From contig RPSH01000008.1 in the NCBI GenBank assembly GCA_003946805.1, forward strand, positions 1 through 64,000: a stretch of DNA of 64,000 nt, read 5' to 3'. Numbering within the stretch: position 1 is the first letter of the stretch; each line of letters begins with the position of its first letter. The position numbers and the translations under genes are program-made. Under the pieces are notes generated by a model. It searched no databases, had not been told where the DNA came from, and saw only the letters and a program-made list of their open reading frames with translations. This DNA is from Bacillus sp. 2B10. GTDB taxonomy: Bacteria > Pseudomonadota > Alphaproteobacteria > Sphingomonadales > Sphingomonadaceae. Below, piece by piece: positions 17,853 to 25,484 of the stretch.

Positions 17853-17994
17853 CTGAACATCGGCGGATCGCCATTCCGGTCCGGACGGCTGGAGTATTCG
17901 ATTCGTCATACGGGACTTGTTCGGGGTTCAACGCGCGGCCAGCGGTGGAACTGGATGCTCCGGGGACCTATCGTTCGGCAGGGCGCACCCCGGA

Positions 17995-18175
17995 ACAGGT
18001 CGAGACCTCTGCAGAAGCCTTCAATCCGTGTGCCGGCGAAGGCCGGGGTCCAGTTCGAAGACTTTTCCGTATCTTGCCAATGCCCCCAACTGGGCCCCGG
18101 CCTTCGCCGGGGTGCGGCGAGGAATCGGCTCTGTTCGAGACGTTCGCAGGGGTCTCGAACAGCTCCGGGATGACA
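17995..18175. repeat. Dispersed palindromic repeat, family A, copy 2
   Basis: GTGCCGGCGAAGGCCGGGG and CCCCGGCCTTCGCCGGGG form long complementary arms about 60 bases apart. They are followed by the CGGCGAGG...CTGTTCGAGACGT block shared with the copy at 815-945. A terminal TCGAGAC/GTCTCGA complement brackets the unit. Ends approximate. Confidence 0.65.
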
Positions 18176-18288
18176 AGAGGGCTGTAGAGAGCGTCCAGCC
18201 GGATCATGAAAGTGCTGGCGCGGTCAACGCACCGACATTGCTGCCGATCACACCCGTGTCGAACGCGACGTGCAGTCATGGCCGGACA

Positions 18289-18744
18289 TCAGCTCAGCCG
18301 GTCGATCCCTGCGCGGTCGAGGCTGCCGGGAACGATCATCAGCGGCACGGGCAGCGCGCCGGCGTCGGTGCCGGCGAAGTGGGTGACGAGGGGGCCGGGC
18401 GATCCGGTCGCGGCGGCGCCCAGCACCAGCGCGGCGATCTCGGGATTGGCGGCGATCATCTCGCGCACGATTCGCGGGCCGTCGCCGATCCGCACCGTCA
18501 GATGCGGCTGCAGCCCCGATTCGGCGATCAGCGTGCCCGCCGCCGCCTGTACCAGCGCCTCGGCGCGTTCCTTCGCCTCCTCCTCGATCGTCGCCTGCAC
18601 GCCGCCCCATGGCGCGAACTCCTGCGGTTCGACCAGCGCCAGCACCTCGACCCCGCCATTGGTCTTGACCGCACGCCGCGCGGCGAAGCGCAGGGCGACC
18701 GCGCTTTCCGGGCTTTCGTCGACGACCACAAGATATGTACGCAT
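18289..18744 (-). CDS. Universal stress protein (UspA family)
   Basis: This 151-residue single-domain Usp protein begins [14 protein letters not shown], the first strand and nucleotide-binding loop. It ends with the V-L-G-A-A...VPLMIVPG segment, a variant of the ATP-binding G-x2-G-x9-G-S/T motif; here the Gly pattern is [10 protein letters not shown], so ATP binding is uncertain. Usp proteins help survival under stress. The start at 18744 is set by a strong GGGGAAGG site three bases upstream; the longer frame from 18771 lacks one. It is divergent from pdhC, about 130 bases apart. Confidence 0.88.
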   Translation of the reverse strand: MRTYLVVVDESPESAVALRFAARRAVKTNGGVEVLALVEPQEFAPWGGVQATIEEEAKERAEALVQAAAGTLIAESGLQPHLTVRIGDGPRIVREMIAANPEIAALVLGAAATGSPGPLVTHFAGTDAGALPVPLMIVPGSLDRAGIDRLS

Positions 18745-18873
18745 GTGCCTTCCCCTGACGCTACGGTTCATGCGCCGGTTCGGTCGCGGGGCGCAAGGGT
18801 GGTGGCGGGGCTTGACCCGGAGCCGCCCGGCGGCGAAGAGGCGCTCACGAGCCTGAGAGGACCACTCTGCCCC

Positions 18874-20229
18874 ATGCCGATCGAGATCAAGATGCCCGCC
18901 CTGTCCCCCACCATGGAAGAGGGGACGCTGGCCAAATGGCTGGTGAAGGAAGGTGATACCGTCAAGTCAGGCGACATCATGGCGGAAATCGAAACCGACA
19001 AGGCGACGATGGAATTCGAAGCCGTCGACGAAGGCACGATCGGCAAGGTGCTGGTGGCCGAGGGCACCGACAATGTGAAGGTCGGCGCGGTCATCGCGAT
19101 CCTGCTCGAGGAAGGCGAGGACGCCTCCGCCATCGACGCGGCGCCCACGAAGGCCGAAACCCCCGAGCCGGCCGACGACCAGTTCAAGGGCAAGCCCGAC
19201 GCGACCGATCCGAACAAGACCGGCAGCGAGGCGAAGCCCGCGCCCGCCGGCACGTCGGACCATGGCCGCCCGGCCGGTGCCGGTGCCGCGCAGGCCGATG
19301 GCGGTCGCGTGAAGGCGAGCCCGCTGGCGCGTCGCATCGCCGCCGACAAGGGCCTCGAACTGTCGGGCATCGCCGGCAGCGGTCCCAACGGCCGCATCGT
19401 CAAGGCGGACGTCGAGAACGCCAAGCCGGGTCAGGCAAGCGGACCCAAGGCCGAAGCAGCCGCGCCCGCGCCGCAGGCTGCGGCATCGGCCCCTGCCGCC
19501 GAAGCGCCCAAGCCTGCCGCGGTGTGGTTCGACGATTCGATCCCGCACACGGTCGAGAAGCTGTCGAACATCCGCAAGACGATCGCGCGTCGCCTGACCG
19601 AATCGAAGCAGCAGGTGCCGCACATCTATCTGACGGTCGACATCCGTCTGGATGCGCTGCTCAAGCTGCGCGGCGACCTGAACAAGTCGCTCGACGCACG
19701 TGGCGTGAAGCTGTCGGTCAACGACCTGCTGATAAAGGCGCTGGGCGTCGCGCTGGAGAACAGTCCGAAGTGCAACGTCACCTTCCTCGGCAACGAGATG
19801 GTGCAGTATGCGCGCGCCGACGTGTCGGTGGCGGTGTCGACGCCGACCGGCCTCATCACGCCGATCATCCGCGATGCCGCGAACAAGGGAGTCGCGAAGA
19901 TCAGCAGCGAGATGAAGGACCTGGCGGGCCGCGCCAAGGAGAACAAGCTGAAGCCCGAGGAGTATCAGGGCGGCACCGCGTCGCTCAGCAACATGGGCAT
20001 GTTCGGCATCAAGCAGTTCGAGGCGGTCATCAACCCGCCGCAGGGCATGATCCTGGCGGTCGGTGCCGGTGAGAAGCGCCCGTACATCGTCGACGACGCG
20101 CTGGGCGTGGCGACGGTGATGACCGCGACCGGCAGCTTCGACCACCGCGCGATCGACGGGGCGGACGGTGCCGAGATGCTGAAGCTGTTCAAGGCGCTGG
20201 TGGAGTCGCCGCTCGGCCTGATCGCGTAA
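18874..20229 (+). CDS. pdhC: Pyruvate dehydrogenase complex E2 (dihydrolipoyl acetyltransferase)
   Basis: This 451-residue E2 subunit transfers acetyl groups to CoA in the cytoplasmic pyruvate dehydrogenase complex. One lipoyl domain (1-80) carries lipoyl Lys K43 in [10 protein letters not shown] Pro/Ala linker leads to a peripheral subunit-binding domain (about 145-180; [13 protein letters not shown]), then a second linker and the catalytic domain (about 225-451). The active-site motif reads [14 protein letters not shown], close to the usual DHRxxDG. The E1 genes (pdhA, pdhB) are not in this part of the window; E3 lies downstream at 21320. Confidence 0.96.
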   Translation: MPIEIKMPALSPTMEEGTLAKWLVKEGDTVKSGDIMAEIETDKATMEFEAVDEGTIGKVLVAEGTDNVKVGAVIAILLEEGEDASAIDAAPTKAETPEPADDQFKGKPDATDPNKTGSEAKPAPAGTSDHGRPAGAGAAQADGGRVKASPLARRIAADKGLELSGIAGSGPNGRIVKADVENAKPGQASGPKAEAAAPAPQAAASAPAAEAPKPAAVWFDDSIPHTVEKLSNIRKTIARRLTESKQQVPHIYLTVDIRLDALLKLRGDLNKSLDARGVKLSVNDLLIKALGVALENSPKCNVTFLGNEMVQYARADVSVAVSTPTGLITPIIRDAANKGVAKISSEMKDLAGRAKENKLKPEEYQGGTASLSNMGMFGIKQFEAVINPPQGMILAVGAGEKRPYIVDDALGVATVMTATGSFDHRAIDGADGAEMLKLFKALVESPLGLIA

Positions 20230-20454
20230 ATGCGCACCCGGCTGCTGACCGAGATCGTGCATGTCGTCGCGGGGATCGCGGCGGCATGGGCGATCGGGTC
20301 GCTGTCGGCGTGGTCGTATCCGCTGGGGCGGCGCGATATCTGGACGGTGACATGGGTGGCGATGGTTGTCGTGCTGGTGCTGGGCGTCCGGCAGGTGCAA
20401 CGCGCGATGGCGGACGAACGCGCGAAGGGGGCAGGGTATGATGGTCGACGATAA
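20230..20454 (+). CDS. Small two-helix membrane protein
   Basis: This 74-residue protein has hydrophobic stretches at about 9-26 (VVAGIAAAWAIGSLSAW) and 39-55 (WTVTWVAMVVVLVLGVR) and a charged C-terminus. I do not recognise a family. It starts on the base after the pdhC stop codon and overlaps the thioesterase gene by 17 bases, so it is almost certainly co-transcribed with both. A role in the pyruvate dehydrogenase operon is not evident. Confidence 0.7.
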   Translation: MRTRLLTEIVHVVAGIAAAWAIGSLSAWSYPLGRRDIWTVTWVAMVVVLVLGVRQVQRAMADERAKGAGYDGRR

Positions 20455-20830
20455 CGCCACCCCGCCGACCGGCCAGCCCGCGCTGCGTGTGACGGCGATG
20501 CCGGCGGACACCAACCCCTATGGCGACATCTTCGGCGGGTGGATCATGTCGCAGATGGACATGGCCGCAGGGCTGGTCGCGGCACGCCATTCAAAGGGGC
20601 GGGCGGTGACGATCGCGGTCGACGCGATGCAGTTTTATGCCCCCGTCGCGGTCGGCGACGAAGTGTCGGTCTATACCGATCTGGTCAAGGTCGGCCGTTC
20701 GTCGATGACGATCGAGGTCGTGGCGTGGCGCCGCGACCGCTTCGGCGAGGCGCTCGATCGGGTGACGCAGGCCCGCTTCGTGTTCGTTGCGATCGACGAC
20801 GACCGCAGGCCGCGGGCGATCGAGGGGTGA
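20438..20830 (+). CDS. Acyl-CoA thioesterase (hotdog fold, YciA type)
   Basis: This 130-residue protein has the YciA-like signature DTNPYGDIFGGWIMSQMD (about residues 24-41), containing the catalytic Asp in GGWxxxxxD, then the central-helix and strand pattern of a single hotdog domain. Such enzymes hydrolyse acyl-CoA esters and help keep free CoA available, which suits a place next to pyruvate dehydrogenase genes. Two adjacent ATG codons (20438, 20441) follow a GGGGGCAGGG site; the first is used here. It overlaps the preceding small membrane protein gene. Confidence 0.9.
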   Translation: MMVDDNATPPTGQPALRVTAMPADTNPYGDIFGGWIMSQMDMAAGLVAARHSKGRAVTIAVDAMQFYAPVAVGDEVSVYTDLVKVGRSSMTIEVVAWRRDRFGEALDRVTQARFVFVAIDDDRRPRAIEG

Positions 20831-20846
20831 GCGGCGTGGCGTCGAT

Positions 20847-20906
20847 TCCCTCCCCCCGCGTGGGGGAGGGAGGGGCCCGCCGCGAAGCGGTGGGAGGGAG
20901 AGGGGG
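20847..20906. repeat. Dispersed palindromic repeat, family D, left of DUF559 gene
   Basis: The segment contains TCCCTCCCCCCGCGTGGGGGAGGGA, an almost perfect palindrome, then GGCCCGCCGCGAAGCGGTGGGAGGG. A related palindrome lies at 21253-21304, on the other side of the DUF559 gene. Confidence 0.75.
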
Positions 20907-20913
20907 TGTTCCC

Positions 20914-21327
20914 TTGGCCCGTGCCCGCACCATGCGGAGCAATCCGACGGATGCCGAACGCGCGCTGTGGCGGGTGCTGCGCAACCGGCGACTGGCAGCG
21001 TACAAGTTCCGCCGGCAACAGCCGATCGGACGCTACATCGTCGATTTCGTCTGTTTCGAACGACGGCTGATCGTCGAAGCCGATGGATCGCAGCACATCG
21101 ACAGCGCCTATGATCGCGACAGCGACCACTGGCTGACCGAAGAGGGCTTTCGCGTCCTGCGACTGTTCAATACCGATATTCTCGACAATCCAGAGGGCGT
21201 CTGCACCGCGATCCTCGTCGCGCTGCACGGCGTGGGGAACGGCATCGAGCCGTCCCCCACGCCACCCCTCTCCCCAGCCCTCCCCCGCAAGGGGGGGAGG
21301 GAGCCCCAGGAGCATTTGAATGGCTGA
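20914..21327 (+). CDS. DUF559 (Vsr-like) endonuclease-domain protein
   Basis: This is a DUF559 protein, related to very-short-patch-repair and other restriction-fold nucleases. Seen are the ARTMRSNPTDAERALWRVLR start typical of the family, then FRRQQPIGRYIVDFVCFERRLIVEADGSQH (Asp, Glu and the following xGSQH of the nuclease core) and a WLTEEGFRVLRLFN strand. The C-terminal 20 or so residues (Pro-rich, RKGGRE) are encoded by palindromic repeat sequence. A TTG start at 20914 follows AGGGGG and restores the family N-terminus; ATG at 20932 is the alternative. The stop overlaps the lpd start by eight bases. In-vivo role of the family is unknown. Confidence 0.8.
   Translation: MARARTMRSNPTDAERALWRVLRNRRLAAYKFRRQQPIGRYIVDFVCFERRLIVEADGSQHIDSAYDRDSDHWLTEEGFRVLRLFNTDILDNPEGVCTAILVALHGVGNGIEPSPTPPLSPALPRKGGREPQEHLNG
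21253..21304. repeat. Dispersed palindromic repeat, family D, within 3' end of DUF559 gene
   Basis: CCCAGCCCTCCCCCGC and its near-complement GGGGGGGAGGGAG form a palindrome like that at 20847-20906. It is translated as the C-terminus of the DUF559 protein and ends just before the lpd ribosome-binding site. Confidence 0.7.
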
Positions 21328-22732
21328 TACCTATGACCTCATCGTGCTCGGTTCGGGCCCCGGCGGCTATGTCGCGGCGATCCGTGCGAGCCAGCTGGGC
21401 CTGAAGGTCGCGATCGTCGAGCGCGAGCGGCTGGGCGGCATCTGCCTCAACTGGGGCTGCATCCCGACCAAGGCGCTGCTGCGGTCGGCCGAAATCTATC
21501 ATTACATGATGCATGCCGCGCAGTACGGCCTGTCGAACGAGAAGCCGTCGTTCGACCTCGCCAAGGTGGTCGATCGCAGCCGCAAGGTCGCGGGCCAGCT
21601 GAACGCGGGCGTAAAGGGGCTGATGAAGAAGAACAAGGTCGCCGTCCACGAGGGCGTCGGCACGATCACAGCGAAGGGCAAGCTGTCGGTCAAGCAGGGC
21701 GACAAGACGACCGAGCTGGAAGCGAAGCACATCATCATTGCGACCGGCGCGCGCGCCCGCGACCTGCCGTTCGCCAAGGCGGATGGCGCCAAGATCTGGA
21801 CCTATCGCCACGCGATGGTGCCGCCCGAAATGCCGACGAAGCTGCTGGTCATCGGATCGGGCGCGATCGGCGTCGAGTTCGCCAGCTTCTACAACGACAT
21901 GGGCGCCGACGTGACCATCGTCGAGATGCTCGACCGGATCATGCCGGTCGAGGATGCCGAAGTCAGCGAGTTCATGCACAAGGCGCTGACCAAGCAGGGC
22001 ATGACGATCAAGACCAAGTCGGGTCTTGAAAAGCTGGAAGCCAGCCCGGCGGGCGTGAAGGCGGCGATCAAGGGGCCGGACGGCAAGGTCGAGCAGGTCG
22101 AGTTCAGCCACGCGATCGTCGCGATCGGCATCGTGCCGAACACCGAGAATATCGGGCTGGAGACGCTGAAGATCGAGGCCGAGCGTGGCCACGTCAAGAC
22201 CGACGGCTATGGCAGGACCAATGTCGATGGCATCTGGGCAATCGGCGACGTGACGGGTGCCCCGTGGCTGGCGCACAAGGCGAGCCATGAGGGCGTGATC
22301 GCCGCCGAGGCGATCGCCCAGGCGCTGGGCAACAAGGACGTGCATCCGCACGCGATGGACAAGAACAACATCCCGGGCTGCACCTATGCCCGGCCGCAGG
22401 TCGCCAGCGTGGGCTTCACCGAGGCGAAGGCCAAGGAAGCGGGCTACAGCGTCAAGGTCGGCAAGTTCCCGTTCATCGGCAACGGCAAGGCGATCGCGCT
22501 GGGCGAGGCCGAGGGCTTCGTGAAGACGGTGTTCGATGCGAAGACCGGCGAGCTGTTGGGCGCGCACATGGTCGGTGCGGAAGTGACCGAGATGATCCAG
22601 GGCTATGTCATCGCCCGCCAGCTCGAAACGACCGAGAAGGAACTGACCGAAACGGTGTTCGCGCACCCGACGATTTCCGAATCGATGCACGAGTCGGTGC
22701 TGGGCGCATACGGCCGCACGCTGCATATGTAG
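21320..22732 (+). CDS. lpdA: Dihydrolipoyl dehydrogenase (E3)
   Basis: This 470-residue flavoenzyme reoxidises dihydrolipoamide in pyruvate/2-oxoglutarate dehydrogenase complexes, passing electrons to NAD+. The FAD-binding GSGPGGYVAA motif is at 11-20, the redox disulfide C42-C47 in GGICLNWGCIPTK, an NAD-binding GSGAIGVEFASF motif lies near 178-189, and the active-site His-Glu pair is in HPTISESMHE near the C-terminus. Length is typical. An AGGAG site lies seven bases upstream. It is the last gene of the pdhC cluster and is separated from it by the DUF559 gene. Confidence 0.97.
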   Translation: MADTYDLIVLGSGPGGYVAAIRASQLGLKVAIVERERLGGICLNWGCIPTKALLRSAEIYHYMMHAAQYGLSNEKPSFDLAKVVDRSRKVAGQLNAGVKGLMKKNKVAVHEGVGTITAKGKLSVKQGDKTTELEAKHIIIATGARARDLPFAKADGAKIWTYRHAMVPPEMPTKLLVIGSGAIGVEFASFYNDMGADVTIVEMLDRIMPVEDAEVSEFMHKALTKQGMTIKTKSGLEKLEASPAGVKAAIKGPDGKVEQVEFSHAIVAIGIVPNTENIGLETLKIEAERGHVKTDGYGRTNVDGIWAIGDVTGAPWLAHKASHEGVIAAEAIAQALGNKDVHPHAMDKNNIPGCTYARPQVASVGFTEAKAKEAGYSVKVGKFPFIGNGKAIALGEAEGFVKTVFDAKTGELLGAHMVGAEVTEMIQGYVIARQLETTEKELTETVFAHPTISESMHESVLGAYGRTLHM

Positions 22733-22798
22733 GACGTCATCGGAGCGTCATAATCGGCTCTTGACCCGTGCCGTGCCGCAGCGGCATGGCGCGGGTCC

Positions 22799-24190
22799 AT
22801 GAAGTCCTTCCTGCCCGCGGCGATCGTCGCATCCTTCGTGGTCACACCGCCGGCCGCGGCGCAGACGGTGCAGGAATTGCAGCGGCAGATCGACGAGCTG
22901 AAGGCGGTGATCGCCGAGATGAAGGCGGCGCAGGCGGCCGCGAAACCGCCCGTCATGGCCGCCGCGCCCGCGACCCCGCCGGCCCCGGCCGCGCCGGAAT
23001 CCGCCGTGCCGACGCAGGTCGCCGCCGCGCCGGCCGCTGCCGCCGCACCGCAACACGAGCAGTGGTACGACCGCATCCGCCTGCGCGGCTATACCCAGTT
23101 GCGGCTGAACGAGATCATCCGCGGCGACCGGACCGCGCCCGACGGCGTCGCACGGCTGCGGTCGGTGCACGACAGCGGCATCGGCGACGACACCGGCTTC
23201 ACCTTTCGCCGTATCCGCCTGATCCTGCAGGGCGATCTGGGCGACCGGGTGTCGTTCTACCTCCAGCCCGACTTCGCGACCGCGGTAACCAGCCAGTCGG
23301 TCGGCGAGCGGCGCGAGGGGTTCCTGCAACTGCGCGACGCGTATGTCGACGCGTTCCTCGATCGCGACAAGCGGTTCCGCCTGCGCTTCGGCCAGTCGAA
23401 GGTGCCGTTCGGGTGGGAGAATATGCAGTCGTCGTCCAACCGGCTGACGCTCGACCGCAGCGACGCGATCAACAGCGGCGTGCCGAGCGAGCGCGATATC
23501 GGAGTCGTCGCCTATTACACGCCGACCTATGTCGAGGACATCTGGGAACGGCTGACCGACGACGGGCAGAAGCTGTTCGGCAATTACGGCGCGTTCGGCG
23601 TCGGCATCTATAACGGGCAGGGGATCAATCGCGAGGAAGCGAACGACGCGGTGATGGCGGTCGCGCTGGCGACATGGCCGTTCGAGATCGGCGGGGGCCG
23701 GGTGCTGGAGGTCGGCGGCAGCGCCTATACCAACCGCGTCCAGCCCGAGGTGCGCACCGGCGGGGTGAGCGAGGCGAGCTTCGCCGACGACCGCGTCGGG
23801 CTGCACGCGATCCTGTATCCCGCGCCGTTGGGGTTCCAGGCGGAATGGAACTGGGGACGCGGGCCGGAATATGACCGGGCGCTGCGCGCGATCACGACGA
23901 AGCCGCTGCACGGCGGCTATGTGCAGGCGATGGCGCGGATCAAGGCGTCGCCGGTCGGACCGTTCATGCCCTATGCCCGGTGGCAGACCTATCGCGGCGG
24001 GTGGAAGGCGGCGGTCAATGCGCCGCGGCTGGAAACCGACGAGATCGAGCTGGGGATCGAGTTCCAGCCGGTGCCTGCGCTGGAATGGACGATCGCCTAT
24101 GCGCGGATGGACCGCGCCGAGGCGGACGAGCGGCGTTTGGGGCGCGCCGAGGGCGATGTGTTCCGGACGCAGTTGCAGTTGAATTATTAG
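22799..24190 (+). CDS. OprO/OprP-type outer-membrane porin
   Basis: This 463-residue protein has a signal peptide (ending ...PPAAAQ), a short coiled coil (TVQELQRQIDELKAVIAEMKAAQ, about 22-45), an Ala/Pro-rich linker, and a beta-barrel domain from about residue 85. The barrel has the phosphate-selective porin pattern (FTFRRIRLILQGDLGDRVSFYLQPD) and ends with Tyr, as expected for BAM recognition. These porins take up anions such as phosphate or polyphosphate across the outer membrane. No Pho box is evident upstream. It follows lpdA by 66 bases on the same strand. Confidence 0.9.
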   Translation: MKSFLPAAIVASFVVTPPAAAQTVQELQRQIDELKAVIAEMKAAQAAAKPPVMAAAPATPPAPAAPESAVPTQVAAAPAAAAAPQHEQWYDRIRLRGYTQLRLNEIIRGDRTAPDGVARLRSVHDSGIGDDTGFTFRRIRLILQGDLGDRVSFYLQPDFATAVTSQSVGERREGFLQLRDAYVDAFLDRDKRFRLRFGQSKVPFGWENMQSSSNRLTLDRSDAINSGVPSERDIGVVAYYTPTYVEDIWERLTDDGQKLFGNYGAFGVGIYNGQGINREEANDAVMAVALATWPFEIGGGRVLEVGGSAYTNRVQPEVRTGGVSEASFADDRVGLHAILYPAPLGFQAEWNWGRGPEYDRALRAITTKPLHGGYVQAMARIKASPVGPFMPYARWQTYRGGWKAAVNAPRLETDEIELGIEFQPVPALEWTIAYARMDRAEADERRLGRAEGDVFRTQLQLNY

Positions 24191-24463
24191 GACTTTCAGG
24201 GCGTCGCGCCGCCAAAGGTCACAAAAGTCACACTCGTGCGCCATTTGCGCGGGGTGGGTAGCGGCAGTGTCAAAGAGCGCGGCCGGGCAATAGCTGGCGC
24301 GGAGACTGGCAGGAGTACGGACTGTAGGAAAGCAGGGTTTCCTTGTGGGATCGCCTGTCCGTTCGTCGATAGACAATGGGTGGCCGCCCGCGACGGGGTG
24401 GAACTTAATCAACGGATGGCAACCCGGGCCTTGTTCTGCGGTCCGAACGAGAGGGAGCAGTTG

Positions 24464-24544
24464 ATGCCCCGTACCCGGGTAACCGTAACGCCGCAGCAGG
24501 TCCGCCGCCGGGCATTGGCGATCGCCCGCGTCCTCAAGATTTAA
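24464..24544 (+). CDS. Short frame of 26 codons, possibly the 5' end of an interrupted gene
   Basis: A 26-residue basic peptide (starting MPRTRVTVTPQQ) begins after a good GAGGGAG site and stops at TAA 24542-24544. It is in the same reading frame as the gene starting at 24587, with only 14 codons between, and no other stop intervenes. It is therefore either a leader peptide or the N-terminus of the next gene cut off by a nonsense codon. The region is unlike its neighbours in base composition. Confidence 0.4.
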   Translation: MPRTRVTVTPQQVRRRALAIARVLKI

Positions 24545-24586
24545 GCGACCAGCTACGCCGGACGTGAGCGCCAAGCATATCACATC

Positions 24587-25207
24587 ATGTCGCATCTGGC
24601 GGGCATGCCGACCGTCCGGGATAAGGCACGGCGACGCGCCTATGGGACAGAAGTGCTGGAGAATGCCGCGAAGTTGATGCCGCTGGACCACCCCAGGAAT
24701 GGTCAGTTCCATTGGCGACTTCGCGAGTTGGTTATTTCGATGCAGGAATTTCCAGCTTGGCACGCCATCCTTCGCAAGGACAATAAGTCGCTGGTCAATG
24801 ACTATCTGAACCTTCGGCTGATAGTGGGTGGGATGAGCCTGGCAGGAATGGGTGGCCTTGCAGGTATCGGCGGTGATGCGATCAAGGGGGGGATTGCTGG
24901 CGGACAACGCGCCGCTACTGCCAGTGCCGGCCGCGTAGGAAATGTCGTCCGGGGCGCCCTAAGCGGCGGACGAGGCGCTGCTACCGGTGGATTGGCCGGT
25001 ACGCTTGGTTTGGTATGGGTCGTAGGATCCGTGGCATATGTTGCAATCGAGCAGAACATGATCGACCTCGGTAATGAGATCACTCGAAGGTATCAGGAGC
25101 AAAAGATGCCGGTCGAGCTCTATCAAAAGGCGTTTGGAGAGGATGTGCCAGTGCCGGAACAGTTCCTGACGCGCGTGCCGAGATTAAGGGATTTCTTGTT
25201 TGGCTGA
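24587..25207 (+). CDS. Hypothetical Gly/Ala-rich membrane-associated protein, accessory gene
   Basis: This 206-residue protein has no family I recognise. Residues 1-75 are a soluble, charged region (RDKARRRAYGTEV...HWRLRELVI). Residues about 78-160 are a Gly/Ala-rich stretch with two likely membrane-inserting segments (LIVGGMSLAGMGGLAGIGG and GLVWVVGSVAYVAI). A charged tail follows. This layout occurs in some effector/immunity and phage-encoded proteins, but no claim is made. The ATG at 24587 has no ribosome-binding site, while an in-frame start 41 codons upstream does. A counted line gave about 50% GC, well below neighbours. Confidence 0.55.
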   Translation: MSHLAGMPTVRDKARRRAYGTEVLENAAKLMPLDHPRNGQFHWRLRELVISMQEFPAWHAILRKDNKSLVNDYLNLRLIVGGMSLAGMGGLAGIGGDAIKGGIAGGQRAATASAGRVGNVVRGALSGGRGAATGGLAGTLGLVWVVGSVAYVAIEQNMIDLGNEITRRYQEQKMPVELYQKAFGEDVPVPEQFLTRVPRLRDFLFG

Positions 25208-25215
25208 GTTGTACG

Positions 25216-25356
25216 TTGTTGATCGTTCTGGTGTTCCTTATTCTGCAGGACGTGATCTCCGGCATTTGGTTGCGAATGATTACTTCGGGCATAATCGTAA
25301 TCGTTCTAGCCATCATCGTGCCGGCAAACCTTGCGGAGATTCGATCACGACGGTAA
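25216..25356 (+). CDS. Possible small two-helix membrane protein, non-ATG start
   Basis: An open frame just past the stop at 25207 encodes about 46 residues that are strongly hydrophobic in two segments (LLIVLVFLIL and SGIIVIVLAIIVP) and end in a basic RSRR tail. The open frame extends upstream into the preceding gene. The start is uncertain (TTG 25216 or 25219, or GTG 25231), and translational coupling to the upstream gene would be needed. The amino-acid pattern is not what random sequence gives, and the segment is AT-rich (one line counted at 45% GC). Confidence 0.4.
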   Translation: MLIVLVFLILQDVISGIWLRMITSGIIVIVLAIIVPANLAEIRSRR

Positions 25357-25484
25357 AGTGCAATTGGCAAAAGTGACGAGGTGCCTTTGGCGGAGGGTGT
25401 GCGGTAACGGCTCCTGTCATGTTCCGTTACCAAAAGATGCCGGCCGTTGCAGGAGTGGCGTCTGGTGCAACGGGAAAGCCGCTG

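Larger units (their letters stand above)
17500..18288. other. Long intergenic region: probable sRNA, structured element, repeat
   Basis: This 789-base stretch has no convincing protein gene. Open frames here (for example 17775-18173) lack family features and run through repeat sequence. In order I see an AT-rich block (about 17560-17635), a probable small RNA ending at a strong terminator (17693-17718), a nested stem-loop (17782-17852) and a family A repeat (17995-18175). Confidence 0.65.

Noticed and set aside
17775..18187. Two overlapping frames of about 135 residues in the sRNA region
   Set aside because: They translate repeat sequence, have no family features, and one begins only because AGAGAGG precedes an ATG. 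Kept as a possibility only in the finding on this region.
20846..21305. Repeated palindromes as a CRISPR array
   Set aside because: Only two related palindromes are present, far apart and with a gene between; no regular spacers and no cas genes.
24236..24463. Upstream extension of the short frame at 24464
   Set aside because: The extra residues have no ribosome-binding site at their start and look random; the AG-rich site is directly before 24464.
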